From positions 533,501 through 597,500 of the forward strand of contig NC_065894.1 in NCBI RefSeq assembly GCF_905147045.1: DNA of 64,000 nucleotides, written 5' to 3'. This document shows positions 45,401 through 53,587 of this stretch, piece after piece. The position numbers and the translations under genes are program-made. Under the pieces are notes generated by a model that was not told where the DNA came from, did no database searches, and saw only the letters and a list, made by a program, of their open reading frames with translations. The stretch is from Nymphalis io (lineage: Eukaryota > Arthropoda > Insecta > Lepidoptera > Nymphalidae). Within the stretch, counting starts at the first letter, position 1; every line of letters begins with the position of its first letter.

Positions 45401-46619
45401 ATCTATTGATATACCTTAATGTCGAAATACACCAGTACAAACAATTTTTAAAGTACTCGGCAAGCTTAATTTCTAAATTTTGAACAGTGGCAGCTCCAGC
45501 GGGAAAGTTTTCAATGCAGCTTGTTACTTTAGTAATCACATGGACATAGCTATTATAATCTGTGCATGGTTTATTTATGAGACTATCCACCTCTTTTGTA
45601 AGAAGCTCTGTAAATTCCTTCTGAATAAAATCATTTTTGGTGATATATCTGAAACGAAAAATTAAATATATGTTTTATTGAATGTTTGTAAATGTATATA
45701 CATATACATATATAATTTATTTTATAGGCGTTTACTGTCCTAGAAAGTGTTAAGGCTTGTAAAGAGATAAGAATATGGATTCCTTTATTTACATAAGCAC
45801 ATAACAGTAGAACAAAAATATTTAGCATATATCTGTACCAACATATATTAACTTGTAGAAATAAAATTCATCCGACATAATTTAAGGATGAATTTTCAAA
45901 ACATAAAAAAAGAGGATACACTGGGAAAAAGTTAATTATATGATATGCATATATTTTATTTGTCAGTTTTTTTTTTAATAAACTTAATTAATTATTATTT
46001 TTGTTTTACCTTGATACCATGCATTTTGCTGGATGTTTAATATCAGATTCTAAATAAACAATAACTAGAAAATTCACTGTGTCATGATTGCAGTTGTCTT
46101 TAATTCCGTACAAAATTTGTTTCAATACTGAAATCTGCTTTTCAGACTTCGACTCCGAAAAATCCTTAAATATTTCATTTTTATCTAAAATATAAAGAAA
46201 GCATTAATTATAAATGTAATCTTTAACTTAGTCAGCATTTTTAGACAGATGTTTACGATTGCATATTTTTATTGCTGCATGATAGATGGCAGAAACAAAA
46301 TATAGCAATATATACTCAATCTTCAAATAAGGCATTTCCCAGATTTAAGTTTGCTCATTCTGTGAAGGATCAGAATCTAATAATCGAAATATACTTTATT
46401 CAAGTAGGTGGTAGTATTTTGAATGTAAAACTACCACAGGTTCTAAATGTAAATTCTACTGAGAAGAACGGACAAGAAATGCTTTACCATTTATAAGTTG
46501 TTTAATAAGAACTTACTTAATATTATTTTATAAGAATCTGATATAAGCACTGGATCGAAACAAGTGTTGTTTCTTGTTTTAATGTCACTACTACGAATTC
46601 TAAGATTGTTGGAGTTCAT
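21486..46619 (-). CDS. THADA: THADA homologue, tRNA methyltransferase-associated HEAT-repeat protein (27 exons, 1739 aa)
   Basis: Coding exons, 5' to 3': 46517-46619, 46010-46184, 45415-45648, 44636-44894, 44214-44395, 43023-43228, 42555-42739, 42250-42440, 41817-41997, 41428-41583, 40819-41033, 40145-40259, 39356-39501, 34528-34692, 31505-31636, 31305-31380, 30945-31126, 29669-29810, 29345-29572, 29054-29206, 28777-28902, 28560-28663, 28386-28470, 27958-28130, 26984-27753, 21966-22207, 21486-21779. All junctions are GT-AG; phases close to 5220 nt. The central blocks CATRRSAGLPFMIQ (1002-1015) and NSATLLFSALMVRIFGV (1094 on) match the THADA/Trm732 DUF2428 region as I know it. Human THADA is 1953 aa. 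In yeast the orthologue supports Trm7 (FTSJ1) 2'-O-methylation of tRNA position 32; in Drosophila THADA affects SERCA and energy storage. The exon 26 acceptor has an in-frame alternative 6 nt upstream. Confidence 0.93.
22208..23193 (-). other. THADA intron 25 segment with palindrome and CRE-like motifs
   Basis: Non-coding. On the plus strand there is a CCAAT-type ATTGG at about 22624, the 16-bp palindrome AGCTCTTTTAAGAGCT near 22866, ACGTCA at 22889-22894 and 22899-22904, and a full palindromic TGACGTCA at 22957-22964. A 60-codon open frame at 22627-22809 (plus) has no recognisable motif. Confidence 0.4.
23194..26836 (-). mobile_element. APE-type LINE, copy 1, ORF2 interrupted by one stop
   Basis: The minus-strand element ends in a poly(A) run (T13 at 23194-23206). 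ORF2 reads from a Met at 26249 (MAQQNRNNGRT) to 23310 in a single frame broken only by TAG at 25512-25514, where copy 2 (36073-38692) has CAG. Endonuclease motifs: NIRGLHTNL, FLTETQI, VFLGDFNAYHESWL, GSSDHSLIS. RT motifs: NYRPIAITSVLCKVMERIL, DRQYGFRPKRSTGDLL, VSLDISKAFDRVWH, NAGVPQGSVLSPTLFLLHIN and catalytic YADD. The 5' part (26436-26836) holds GGGTGTCGTAAGAGGCGACT, which I associate with lepidopteran LINE 5' regions. No ORF1 is evident. It lies in the THADA intron between exons 25 and 26, in the same orientation as the gene. Clade (jockey/CR1/I group) unassigned; no clear target-site duplication. Confidence 0.85.
30000..30298 (-). repeat. tRNA-derived SINE, near full length
   Basis: Starting at the high-coordinate end: a tRNA-like head (GCCGAGATGGCCCTGTGG … AACCGATGATCGTGGGTTCAAACCCGGGCAAGCACC), the body (CATCTCGTGCTTTACGG … AACATCGTGAGGAAACCTGCATGTG) and the end (…AGCCCAGCAGTGGGACATTCACAGGCTGTTA). 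It sits in a THADA intron between exons 17 and 18. Confidence 0.8.
30405..30845 (-). repeat. Metulj-like SINE interrupted by a second SINE
   Basis: The outer copy occupies 30405-30518 and about 30817-30845 ('aacttgcacagagtcctaccacta', its missing 5' end). The inner full-length copy occupies 30519-30816. The outer copy breaks within CCCAGA(CGAG) and resumes with the matching CTTGCACA. Confidence 0.75.
30519..30816 (-). repeat. Metulj-like SINE, full length
   Basis: It runs from a T-run (poly(A) tail) at 30519 through CCACCTGATGGTAAGTGGT (30563-30581), CTTGGGAACTAAGATTTTATGTCCC, TTACACTGGCTCACTCACCC and TTTTGCGGTAGAATATCTGATGAGTGGG to CTTGCACAAAGCCCTACCACCAGTA. It is nearly identical to the copies at 39515, 51587, 58552 and 60379, which indicates a young family. 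It is oriented like THADA. Confidence 0.85.
31686..33535. mobile_element. Fold-back element with ~773-bp inverted arms
   Basis: The left arm (31686-32458) and right arm (32764-33535) are reverse complements with only a few visible differences: a 1-nt indel in ATCAACGTA/ATCACGTA, AGGAGG/AGGAGA, and TTACC/TTTCC. The termini are CAGGGTTACAGGGTAATATG inverted, flanked by TATA on both sides, so a TA (Tc1/mariner-type) or TATA target duplication is possible. The 305-bp centre (32459-32763) carries a truncated transposase-type N-terminus. It lies in the THADA intron between exons 14 and 15, 49 bp upstream of the exon 15 acceptor. The near-identity of the arms points to a recent origin or arm homogenisation. 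It has no complete transposase and so is non-autonomous. Confidence 0.9.
32463..32633 (-). pseudogene. Truncated DUF4817-type helix-turn-helix N-terminus
   Basis: 56 codons from MAAEQNSSRR, reading YSNEEYADILFCYGYCNGDA and REYNRRFPDRRTPDNSVF, then stop at 32463. This matches my memory of the DUF4817 domain found at the N-terminus of arthropod mariner/Tc-like transposase proteins ('YTNEEYADMH..YG.C.GNA..A..EY..RFP.RR.P'). The frame ends 5 bp from the inner edge of the left arm, so the remainder of the protein was lost where the arm begins. No catalytic DDE/D part is present. Confidence 0.65.
33536..34527 (-). other. THADA intron 14 remainder
   Basis: AT-rich DNA between the fold-back element and exon 14. 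I see no further repeat or coding segment. Confidence 0.5.
34693..36072 (-). other. THADA intron 13, non-repeat part
   Basis: Apart from the THAP relic, only AT-rich sequence is seen. Short open frames at 35522-35728 (plus) and 35819-36049 (minus) carry no motif. Confidence 0.4.
35043..35118 (+). pseudogene. THAP zinc-finger first exon, frameshifted relic
   Basis: The plus strand has ATG followed by codons for MPKCSLK, then, after a one-base frame change in an A-run, ENCKNITSRTLKNDGISYFR ending at a good donor (CG|GTAAGT). MPKC…NCKN…NDGISYF is the start of a THAP C2CH finger (P-element/THAP9-type proteins). The frame change between Lys and Asn-Cys breaks the C-x-C spacing in one frame. No downstream THAP exon (the C-x2-H part) is visible. 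It lies in the THADA intron between exons 13 and 14, on the opposite strand. Confidence 0.6.
36073..38692 (-). mobile_element. APE-type LINE, copy 2, 5'-truncated
   Basis: Same family as 23194-26836. It ends at a T-run (36073-36084) and breaks off at its 5' end within the endonuclease domain at about 38692 (after 'aataatcggcttga'). The remaining frame (36186 to at least 38660, 824 codons from an internal Met) is open throughout, with GDFNAHHESWL, SSDHGLIS, all RT motifs and YADD. Relative to copy 1 it has an in-frame deletion downstream of YADD (near KWGYNTAKKS) and a 9-nt insertion near VVFCLLHPRG. The 5' truncation is typical of target-primed reverse transcription. It lies in the THADA intron between exons 13 and 14, sense to the gene. 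Confidence 0.85.
38895..39181 (+). repeat. tRNA-derived SINE, full length
   Basis: Head GCCGAGATGGCCTAGTGG (box A-like) and GTGGATTCAAACCCGG (box B-like), body with AATTCATCTCGTGCTTGACGGTGA and AACATCGTGAGGAAACCTACATGTG, and end TTAGCCCAGCGGTGGGGCATTCACAGGCTGTTACTGTAA. It serves as reference for the other copies in this window. Confidence 0.8.
39515..39812 (-). repeat. Metulj-like SINE next to a THADA splice acceptor
   Basis: Full-length copy with a 16-nt poly(A) tail at 39515-39530. The tail lies 12 nt upstream of the AG acceptor of THADA exon 13 (AG at 39503-39502), leaving only TCTTATATTTCAG as native acceptor sequence. Same orientation as THADA. Confidence 0.85.
40030..40140 (+). repeat. 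Interspersed repeat fragment
   Basis: 'agaagtgtatactctcccgcgcctagtgcgagatatgtcctgcgcagttggcaagtctcccttgagattggcc…' resembles the 3' half of a repeat whose 5' half may be the segment at 62944-63060. It lies in a THADA intron, immediately adjacent to exon 12. Confidence 0.4.
40440..40640 (-). repeat. tRNA-derived SINE, degraded
   Basis: Order of weak matches: 'tttcaggtgccaggaatgcagatgcatatttttcttcaccgctgagcaagatatc', 'attatgaataaaaattgagcaca', 'gtgctttgatttggccccgcgat'. It is strongly diverged. Confidence 0.3.
42060..42230 (+). repeat. tRNA-derived SINE 3' half, degraded
   Basis: It contains 'ggaaatctgcatgtttcggatgc', 'agtggcacaacgcggtgaagtaagctgcaaacctttt' and 'ggcggtggggcattaacag', parallel to the 3' half of 38895-39181. 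It sits between THADA exons 8 and 9. Confidence 0.5.
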
Positions 46620-47201
46620 TTTAATTTAAAAAAAACTAGTTATGTACTAATGCAACATAAGCGGCTTAACAATCTCTCTTAAAAACATACGCGAAGTTGA
46701 GTCAACCAATGATTCGTTACTTATTGAATAAAATGTTGTATTGCGTATCTTATAAGAGGTTTTTTGTTTTGTGTCACGTTTATTGTAGTTTAAACACGAG
46801 GGAAATCGGTGCTATTTTACAATTTGATTAGACATTCAATCACAAAACCATATGTATAACCTTCCACAATAAATATGCTATACATCTTTTGACTTTGACA
46901 TTGACATTTGACAAAAGTAGCCAGTGTACAGTGACAGTTCGCTTCTGTTACAGAAGCGAACTCATCAGCTTGTCATTAAGTGACCAAGACTACACTTAAA
47001 AACGGAAAGTACTTTATTAATTGATAAATACAACATTAATGCATTCATTTGGCACAACTAATGTAAATTGTTTGTCTTAGGTAGGTACTAAATTAAAAAA
47101 AAACAATTTCATCCCATTCGAATGTTTATTTCTAATTGTCTAGAGGTTTGAGCGGTAAATTTAAAGGAATGAAGATTCGCATTCAAAATTTATTATATTA
47201 C
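46620..47201. promoter_or_regulatory. THADA upstream region
   Basis: The 5' flank of THADA contains a dense TGACA cluster (46883-46942: TTTTGACTTTGACATTGACATTTGACA … CAGTGACAG) and a 27-bp near-perfect palindrome at 46936-46962 (13-bp arms around one T). There is no TATA box at a canonical distance. Promoter function is inferred from position. Confidence 0.45.
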
Positions 47202-47335
47202 TAGCTACTCCCGTCCCTGTGTCGCCCAGGTAAAATAAGGGTCTAAATAAGAAGTTTATATCGTAATATTAATTCTATTGGGTCCAATCGGCATGATTTT
47301 TTTTTTAATTTACACAAAACTTTATTAAATTATAA

Positions 47336-47655
47336 GCCGATATGCCCAGTGCCTGGAAACTGTGAATCTTGACTGAAAATTGCGAGTTCAAACCAATGCA
47401 TGCAATTTTTGCCTCTAGTTCTTTTATGTGTTTAATTTGTATTTATCATTTCATGCTTGTTGAGCACGATATGACTTATAAATAGGCAAAAATAGAAAAA
47501 ACATTGTACGGAAACCTGTAGATATCGTTGCAAATAATTTTTATTATTAATTTTAATTACATGGGTATTCCACCAACACCACAAACCTTCTTCTCAAAGA
47601 GGAGAAAAGGCGTTACACAGCAGTGCGACTTTTACAGGCCGATACTTTACTTGCT
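47336..47655 (+). repeat. tRNA-derived SINE, diverged
   Basis: Starts 'gccgatatgcccagtgcctggaaactgtgaatcttgactgaaaattgcgagttcaaacc', then 'tttaatttgtatttatcatttcatgcttg', 'aacattgtacggaaacctgtag', and ends 'cacagcagtgcgacttttacaggccg'. The middle is expanded by AT-rich insertions. A Helitron-like end (GGGACGGGAGTAGCTAGT, minus strand) lies just left, near 47202-47230. Confidence 0.55.
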
Positions 47656-47728
47656 GTTATTTGGTATAGGTTATATTACAGAAACATAAATAGGGAATTA
47701 AAACAAATATTATTTGTTCCAATAATCC

Positions 47729-47734
47729 TTTATT
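47729..47734 (-). terminator. Poly(A) signal AATAAA of the 47.8-50.3-kb gene
   Basis: AATAAA (in CTAATAAAGGA, minus strand) lies 90 nt beyond the stop at 47824-47826. Confidence 0.6.
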
Positions 47735-47823
47735 AGATTTAATGAAACATCTTTTTTAATTTGTTATTTACATTAAAATTACTTAATAAATAAATTACTT
47801 TAACTACTGTATCACACTACGAC

Positions 47824-50279
47824 TTATTCAGTCTTATCAGAAACCGATGGGATTTCCACATTATCCGCCTTTATCGGTCCTTCTACGATTTCTTCACTAT
47901 CCTTAGGAATAACGTTTTCTTCCTTTTGTTCTTCAATGTTTTTCACTAGCCCGCTGACGCTAGTATCGCCTGAAAATTAAAATTGTATAAATAAAACGTA
48001 TGTACTTTAACTTGGTACATTACGTTACATTAGCACAAAAATTAGTATTTTAATTAGTAACTTATGTAATGTTTATTTCACAAAAAAAAACAATCAATAA
48101 CGGTAAAATAAAGGTATTGCTTGTTATACACTAATGTAAACTATGCAACTATAGTAATAAAAATTAATAAATATAACTATGTTACATAACTGATCTTTTA
48201 CCACCTATATATAAAATTAATTAGCACCATTTCCTTTTTATGCGTAATTGAATACTGGACATATATTTCTACGTCTATTACGACATATTAAACAATAATG
48301 AGAACACATAAAGCACACAGTTTGAGTTGATATTGTAAGGCAGCACACGACATTTATAGTTTTTTCTTTGTTTAAATACCTGAATATTTGTGCCTAATGT
48401 ATTTATAGCACTATTAACTGCAGTTGACACAGATAATGTTGTACCGTTTACTACGGCGCCTATCGTACCTATAAGACCGTTTACAAAAGTTGTCCACGCT
48501 GTCACTAGGGAGAAAATAGTCATAGATTTTGTTTAATTATTTAGACAAATATAATATGATATAAATATATAACATTAATTGAATTTAGAATGTTTTATAC
48601 TACAAAATACCTTGATTGGTTGTGTTAACGCCGGGCCGTCCCTTGAGCTCTACCTTTTGCTCACTATCATCTTTAATGATTTCGTTCCTAGGTGTCTCAG
48701 GATTCGGTGTTCCCTGTAATCTTTGTACAGCACTTTGAATACCCTTAATGATTGGGTTATTTTGCACAAGTTGTTGAATAGGACCATTATGTTCTTCCGT
48801 TTGTTGAGCTGGGACGGATTGGGATGATGGCTGAGCCTGTTGAGCTGGTGCTGGAATTGCATCTGCCTGAGTAGCATCTGGTTTTTCTGAGTTTGTTGAG
48901 GGACCGTTTGTATTTTGTGCTGATGCTGGTGTTGGATTTACTGGGTTTGGTTGTGCTGCCTGATTTGGTCCTTGTAGAAATTGTACTATGTTATTAAACG
49001 CATTAGAAAATGGTCGATTATTAGCAGGTGGTGCTGCGGTTTGCTGACCTTCAGCTGTCTGAGTTTGTTGTGCATTTTGTCCAGGATTTATAAGATTTTG
49101 CCATGTGTTTTGAACTTGTTGCAAAATAGCTTGTGGTCCCCATGGAGTAGGGGTTGGTGGGGGCACAGCGGTATCAGACTGGGCTCCGGCAGGTACAGTA
49201 TTTTGACCTTGTTGCGCTGGAGGATTTATATTTACTGTAGGATTTGATCCTTGAATAATATTTGGAAAGCCAAGGCCGTTAAAAAAGTTCGAGATCGGAT
49301 TAGTAGATCCAGTATTTTGAACAGACGAAGTTAAACTAGCAAATGCCTGTGACATTGTGTTTTGAAATTGATGCATAAAATGAGTAACAGGATTCGAAAT
49401 TGCTGGAGCTTGAGAGCTTGTGGTAGTAGGTGCTAGGGTTGAAGAAGCAGTGTTACCATTTTGAGTATCGGGCTTAGTATCTGGTTGTGTATCGGGCTTA
49501 GCGTCTGCTTTGACCACTTCACGTTCTTCGCTAATTATAGATTTCGTTTTTGCAGTTTCATCTTCCTCTCTAATTATAGTAAGAACTTCAACGCCTTCAC
49601 TTAAAGTATCAACGCCAACTTCAAATTTTTTTTGTAAGTTTTGTAACTGTGATTCAACTATTTTAAGTTTTTTCTCAGATTCCTTGGTAACTTGGTTAGA
49701 ATCAGGCTTAAGATTTTTTGTAATTGTTTCATTGAGTTTCACAATCTGTTCCGTGAAAGCGTGCCTTAAGTTTTGTAAATTATTTTGGATGGCTGGGAGG
49801 TCCTCATTGTTTCCAAACAGGTTTTTTAAGTTGTTCGATAATTTCTGAAGGCCTTGGTTGAAAATTTTTTCAGTGTCTTCAATTGATTTTTTAATACCAA
49901 AAATGGCTTTTTCTTTCTCTCCATAATTTTCAGGGTTTTGAGTTTCATGCTCCTGACGTTGTGGTTCTCCAGGATTGGCTAAGTCGATATCAACTCTTTT
50001 GATAGTTATACTCTCGTCGTTATTGGGTACATAATCGTTGGAGTTTTCATCTAGCACTGTTGGTTCTTCGATGACCTTAACGGGTATATCGACGATCGTT
50101 TTTCGCAGATTATTGTCCACGTCCTTAACCGTGACTTGGTCTATTAATTCAGGCTCTAAAGCAACATTGTCGAGGTCAACATTATCGAGATCATCAAGTT
50201 TTTTTTCTGACGATATGGATGCTGCGCGTGCGTAGAATGCGCACACGCAAAGTGTGAGTATGAACGTGTTTAATCTCAT
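47824..50279 (-). CDS. Secreted Q/N/P-rich protein, family not recognised
   Basis: Exon 1, 48611-50279, starts MRLNTFILTLCVCAFYARAA, a clear signal peptide with cleavage near residue 20. Residues 25-120 are acidic; 120-250 are amphipathic helices with heptad-like spacing (IFNQGLQKLSNNLKNLFG, VESQLQNLQKKFEVGVDTL); there is a PDTQPDTKPDTQ repeat; 290-540 are rich in Gln, Asn, Pro, Ala and Thr with repeated NPxxNxFNxxxQF-type units. Exon 2, 48380-48504, encodes the hydrophobic Gly/Val-rich TAWTTFVNGLIGTIGAVVNG onward. The last exon, 47824-47969, is acidic and ends SVSDKTE-stop, but needs one extra base of phase. A 19-nt microexon at 48186-48204 (AG|GTGGTAAAAGATCAGTTAT|GTAACA) supplies it, giving 652 aa. 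Without it, translation stops at AILASAG. A TATA box and very short leader suggest strong, tissue-specific expression. Function unknown. Confidence 0.7.
48186..48204 (-). other. Candidate 19-nt microexon
   Basis: Flanked by ATATATAG and GTAACA on the minus strand; it encodes VVKDQL plus one base. It is inferred only because it repairs the reading frame between the 48380-48504 and 47824-47969 exons. Confidence 0.4.
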
Positions 50280-50320
50280 GGCGGGCTAGCGGACACTGGC
50301 CCGGCGTGTAGAGTGTCGAC

Positions 50321-50327
50321 ATTTATA
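50321..50327 (-). promoter_or_regulatory. TATA box of the secreted-protein gene
   Basis: TATAAAT (in CTGTATAAATG, minus strand) lies 42 nt upstream of the ATG. A start site about 30 nt downstream would give a leader of under 20 nt. No competing TATA element is nearby. Confidence 0.65.
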
Positions 50328-51586
50328 CAGGGTATAACGGTGCTGGGCACACAAGCACCGCGCCTCGACCGACGCTAAATGTATTTGTCATTATTTGTGT
50401 TATATACTAGCGTTCCGACTCGGTTATCCTCAAGCTTTTCTCTAAGCAACTAGTAAAAATTGCCACATCGTTGTTAAATATAATATTTAAGAAATAAACA
50501 AAATATTTTGATAACCTTGAACTTAGATTTATAGAGAAGAAAATGATTTGCCTTAAGGATAATTTCGATGTTTCAATGCTTGTTTAACAGTTCTTGTTAT
50601 AAGATTGGGCAATCATCTTATAAAAGGAAAAACGCAAGGTTTTTGAATCATGGAATTTAAATAAAGATAAAAATTAAAAAGTTATTCATCCGGACTTGAA
50701 CGTCGAGGATAAATGGCGAACTCAACTGGAACCTGGAAATTGAGCAAAAAATATAAATTGAACATTTTAATGCCTGAAAGTGGGTATTCTCTAATGAGTA
50801 AGTACACACTGTTTTTCTGATGTCTCTTTACTACTTTCTCCAAAAAAGCCTTCATAGAACTAACTATCTAAAAATATTTACAATACAAGATATAGATACA
50901 ATACGAAGATGACGAATTTTTTTGTTATTTATTTGTAATTTTCTTTATCTATATATCATCGTTTGTATATATTTTGTAAAACAAAAGTTTTTTCTGATAT
51001 ATTAAATATGTTTTTACGTTGACGACGTTTTTAAACGAGTTTTGATAAATAATAGTAAATACTAAACAATATTTAACCGATTTAATTAAAAGCTTTATTG
51101 TAGTTAAGCCTATTATTACTCCCTAAACCGTACGATTGAAATTTTTTTGCCATTTGAGGTCCTTTCTCTAACCCAAGACATTGTTTTTTCTCTTTACATA
51201 ATAAAATAAAAATATTTTGCATAGAATGTTAATTCGAAAAGCAGTTATTTGCGGCAGTGTTCGGGGTCAGGAGTAACAAGAAAGTCTATTCATGTATTCA
51301 TCTCTAGATGTTGAGGACTCATTCATCTGAACGGACGCGGATAGAATACAAATACCACTTAATAATACATAGATAAATTGTAATGATCAAAATATTATTT
51401 AAGTTTTTGAACTGAAAAATAAAATTATTTTATTTTCGTAAGGATAACCTGCGAAACCAAGATACCTTGTTCAGATATAAACATTTTATATTTTTTTTAT
51501 ATAATGAATCGGCATAACGTTCATAAGTATCCTTAGTTACTAGATTAATTATTTTAATATATATTTTTTTAATATAATATAATTTA
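50328..51586. other. Intergenic stretch
   Basis: Upstream flank of the secreted-protein gene; AT-rich, nothing recognised. Confidence 0.5.
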
Positions 51587-51882
51587 CTGGTGATAGGGCT
51601 TTGTGCAAGCTCGTCTGGGTAGGTACCACCCACTCATCAGATATTCTACCGCAAAATAGCAATACTTGATATTGTTGTGTTCCGGTTTGAAGGGTGAGTG
51701 AGCCAGTGTAATTACAGGCACAAGGGACATAAAATCTTAGTTCCCAAGGTTGGTGGCGCATTGGCTATAAGCGATGGTTGACATTTCTTACAATGCCAAT
51801 GTCTAAGGGCGTTTGGTGACCACTTACCATCAGGTGGCCCATATGCTCGTCCACCTTCCTATTCTATAAATAAAAAAAAAAA
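51587..51882 (+). repeat. Metulj-like SINE, full length
   Basis: Plus orientation: 'actggtgatagggctttgtgcaagctcgtctggg' at the 5' end, CCGGTTTGAAGGGTGAGTGAGCC in the middle, CCACTTACCATCAGGTGG near the 3' end, and a poly(A) tail at about 51869-51882. Confidence 0.85.
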
Positions 51883-51885
51883 AAT

Positions 51886-52096
51886 CCTGGGACATTAATC
51901 ACACACGGAAACCAGACAACTGATATGCTACATATACTACTTTTCTTTTGTAAATACATACTTATATAGATAACTACACCCAGACTCAGGACAAACAGAC
52001 ATGTTCATGCACACAAATGTCTGTCCTGGGTGGGAATTGAACCCACAACCTTCGACATGAAAGGCAACTATCTATTAACCACACTAACCGGCTCCC
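51886..52096 (-). repeat. tRNA-derived SINE, second type
   Basis: Minus strand: GGAGCCGGTTAGTGTGGTT (box A-like) … GTGGGTTCAATTCCCACCC (box B-like, folding as a T arm), then a body with CTATATAAGTATGTATTTACA and AATGTCCCAGGATTTTT at the 3' end. The 3' half matches the tail at 13879-14020. It abuts the poly(A) tail of the SINE at 51587-51882. Confidence 0.7.
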
Positions 52097-53037
52097 TAAA
52101 TGAATTAATTAAATTAATTATCTAAAGTAAGTTTTTCTGATTGTTGTGTCAGACTTAAGAGCAGGCTGTAAGTACCACGGAATCTCGAAACAGCAGCTAT
52201 GTTCTTTATTATCTAGTAACGATATAAAGATAGATCATTAATGCTACAAACAAAAATAAATATATATTAACAATGTAAGGTTATAAAATGAAGCATAAAT
52301 ACGCACAAAATTAATGAATTCCACGAAGCATTGTTTTATATAAAAAAAGAATTTTGTACCTTCAACAAAAAAGTTATTTATTTTTATAAACGACTTTACA
52401 ATTTACGTGTTATCATATATTTTTACTGATTACATTTATCGGTAGCTTCTTAAAATTAAAAAAAAGCTGCACAAAGTAATAATATTTTGTATTGATGACG
52501 AAAGTTTCTGCTATTGTCCTAATCAATTATAACCTACTTTTTGAAAAAAAAAACAACAAATATTTTTAATTGGCAAAGGAAAAATTTCCTTGTAACATGC
52601 GCAATGTTGACAGTTATCTTATTTATCTTTGAAATAAGATACTTTTAAATGAATGAATGAACGAATGAAAAGATGCATTCGGGATAATCTATGAATAAAA
52701 ATTAAATCTTCATGTCGTCGTGGTAAATCAAGTATCGAAGCGAAACCGTGGCCATACTTTGTAAACACTTTACACTCAATTCGTTAAGATGAATGTCAGT
52801 AATTAATTATTAATTTAGAGCATGCAATGTTGATAAACAGTTATAACGTCATTAAAAAATAATTATTTAATAAGTGCTAGGGTTCCGTGAGGAAATATTA
52901 TTATCATATAAGATTGTATAGGAAGGGATTTCTCAATTATGGTGTCAAAACTTTGACCATGATTGAATGTGTGATTTATTATTAAGAATTCGGTCACAAT
53001 CAAAAGTATAATTGATTTAATTTGTTATTAAAACAAA
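52097..53037. other. Intergenic stretch
   Basis: AT-rich, including a short (ATGA)n run near 52650. Nothing else recognised. Confidence 0.5.
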
Positions 53038-53172
53038 GGGCATAACATCTTATTTCCCAAGGTTGATGACGCATTGGCGATGAAAACGATGGTCAACATA
53101 TGTTACAATGCCAATGTCTATGGGCGTTGGTGACCACTTACCATCAGGTGGGCCCATTTGCTCGTAAAAAGA
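53038..53172 (+). repeat. Metulj-like SINE, 5'-truncated
   Basis: Only the 3' part is present: GGGCATAACATCTTATTTCCCAAGGTTG … TTACAATGCCAATGTCTATGGGCGTTGGTGACCACTTACCATCAGGTGGGCCCATTTGCTCG. Confidence 0.75.
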
Positions 53173-53383
53173 CAGCATAGTTTGTAACAGAAAAGTCGAT
53201 GTTATGGCTCAGGCTATTTGTACAATGATTCGTTAATAAATATGATGATGACATCCCCCTCACTGATATCAGCCACAGCAGCCAATTTCAAGAGAGACCA
53301 GCCAACAGCGTGGGACATATTATAGTAACCAAATGTGTGCACAAACATAGGGGAACTCTGTATTCCCTAAACCTCATTATCAG

Positions 53384-53587
53384 ATGCAACGGCAATCTGA
53401 CACGACTCAAAACAGTTCAGGCGCAGAATCAGGCGCAGAATCAGGCGCAACGGCTTTACGTGAACTTTTCGAAAATATCTTTCAAGCGGTCGTGTTATTT
53501 CAACATCGATATTTATTAAAAAAAAGACGACATGTTTTATCTGAGCGTTCGAACTTGACCGGTTTATTGACCGATCATTTTACTTAA
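53384..53587 (+). other. Uncertain open frame with 12-bp tandem repeat
   Basis: 67 codons containing a direct duplication of GGCGCAGAATCA, giving SGAESGAESGA, followed by a helix-prone ALRELFENIFQAVVLF and a basic LLKKRRHVLSER. No splice context or homologue recognised; it could be a chance frame or transposon debris. Confidence 0.15.

Larger units (their letters stand above)
39356..46619 (-). other. THADA: THADA exons 1-13, N-terminal HEAT-repeat part (residues 1-782)
   Basis: The start codon is at 46617-46619 (MNSNNLRIRSSDIKTRNN); no in-frame upstream Met is apparent before AT-rich 5' flank. The segment is mostly amphipathic helices of the HEAT/ARM type, for example LKYLICDIDAP (exon 4), VQHAAALALRQLVRR (exon 6) and ELEQLCYDSLLPGANYSRRY (exon 11), the latter matching a conserved 'LFPGSSYSTR'-type stretch of vertebrate THADA. 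Exons 6 and 7 are extremely GC-rich (80-92% in 60-nt lines counted by hand), while exons 1-5 are AT-rich. Confidence 0.88.

Noticed and set aside
48981..49247. Plus-strand frames antisense to the secreted-protein gene
   Set aside because: Low-complexity antisense reading; no support.
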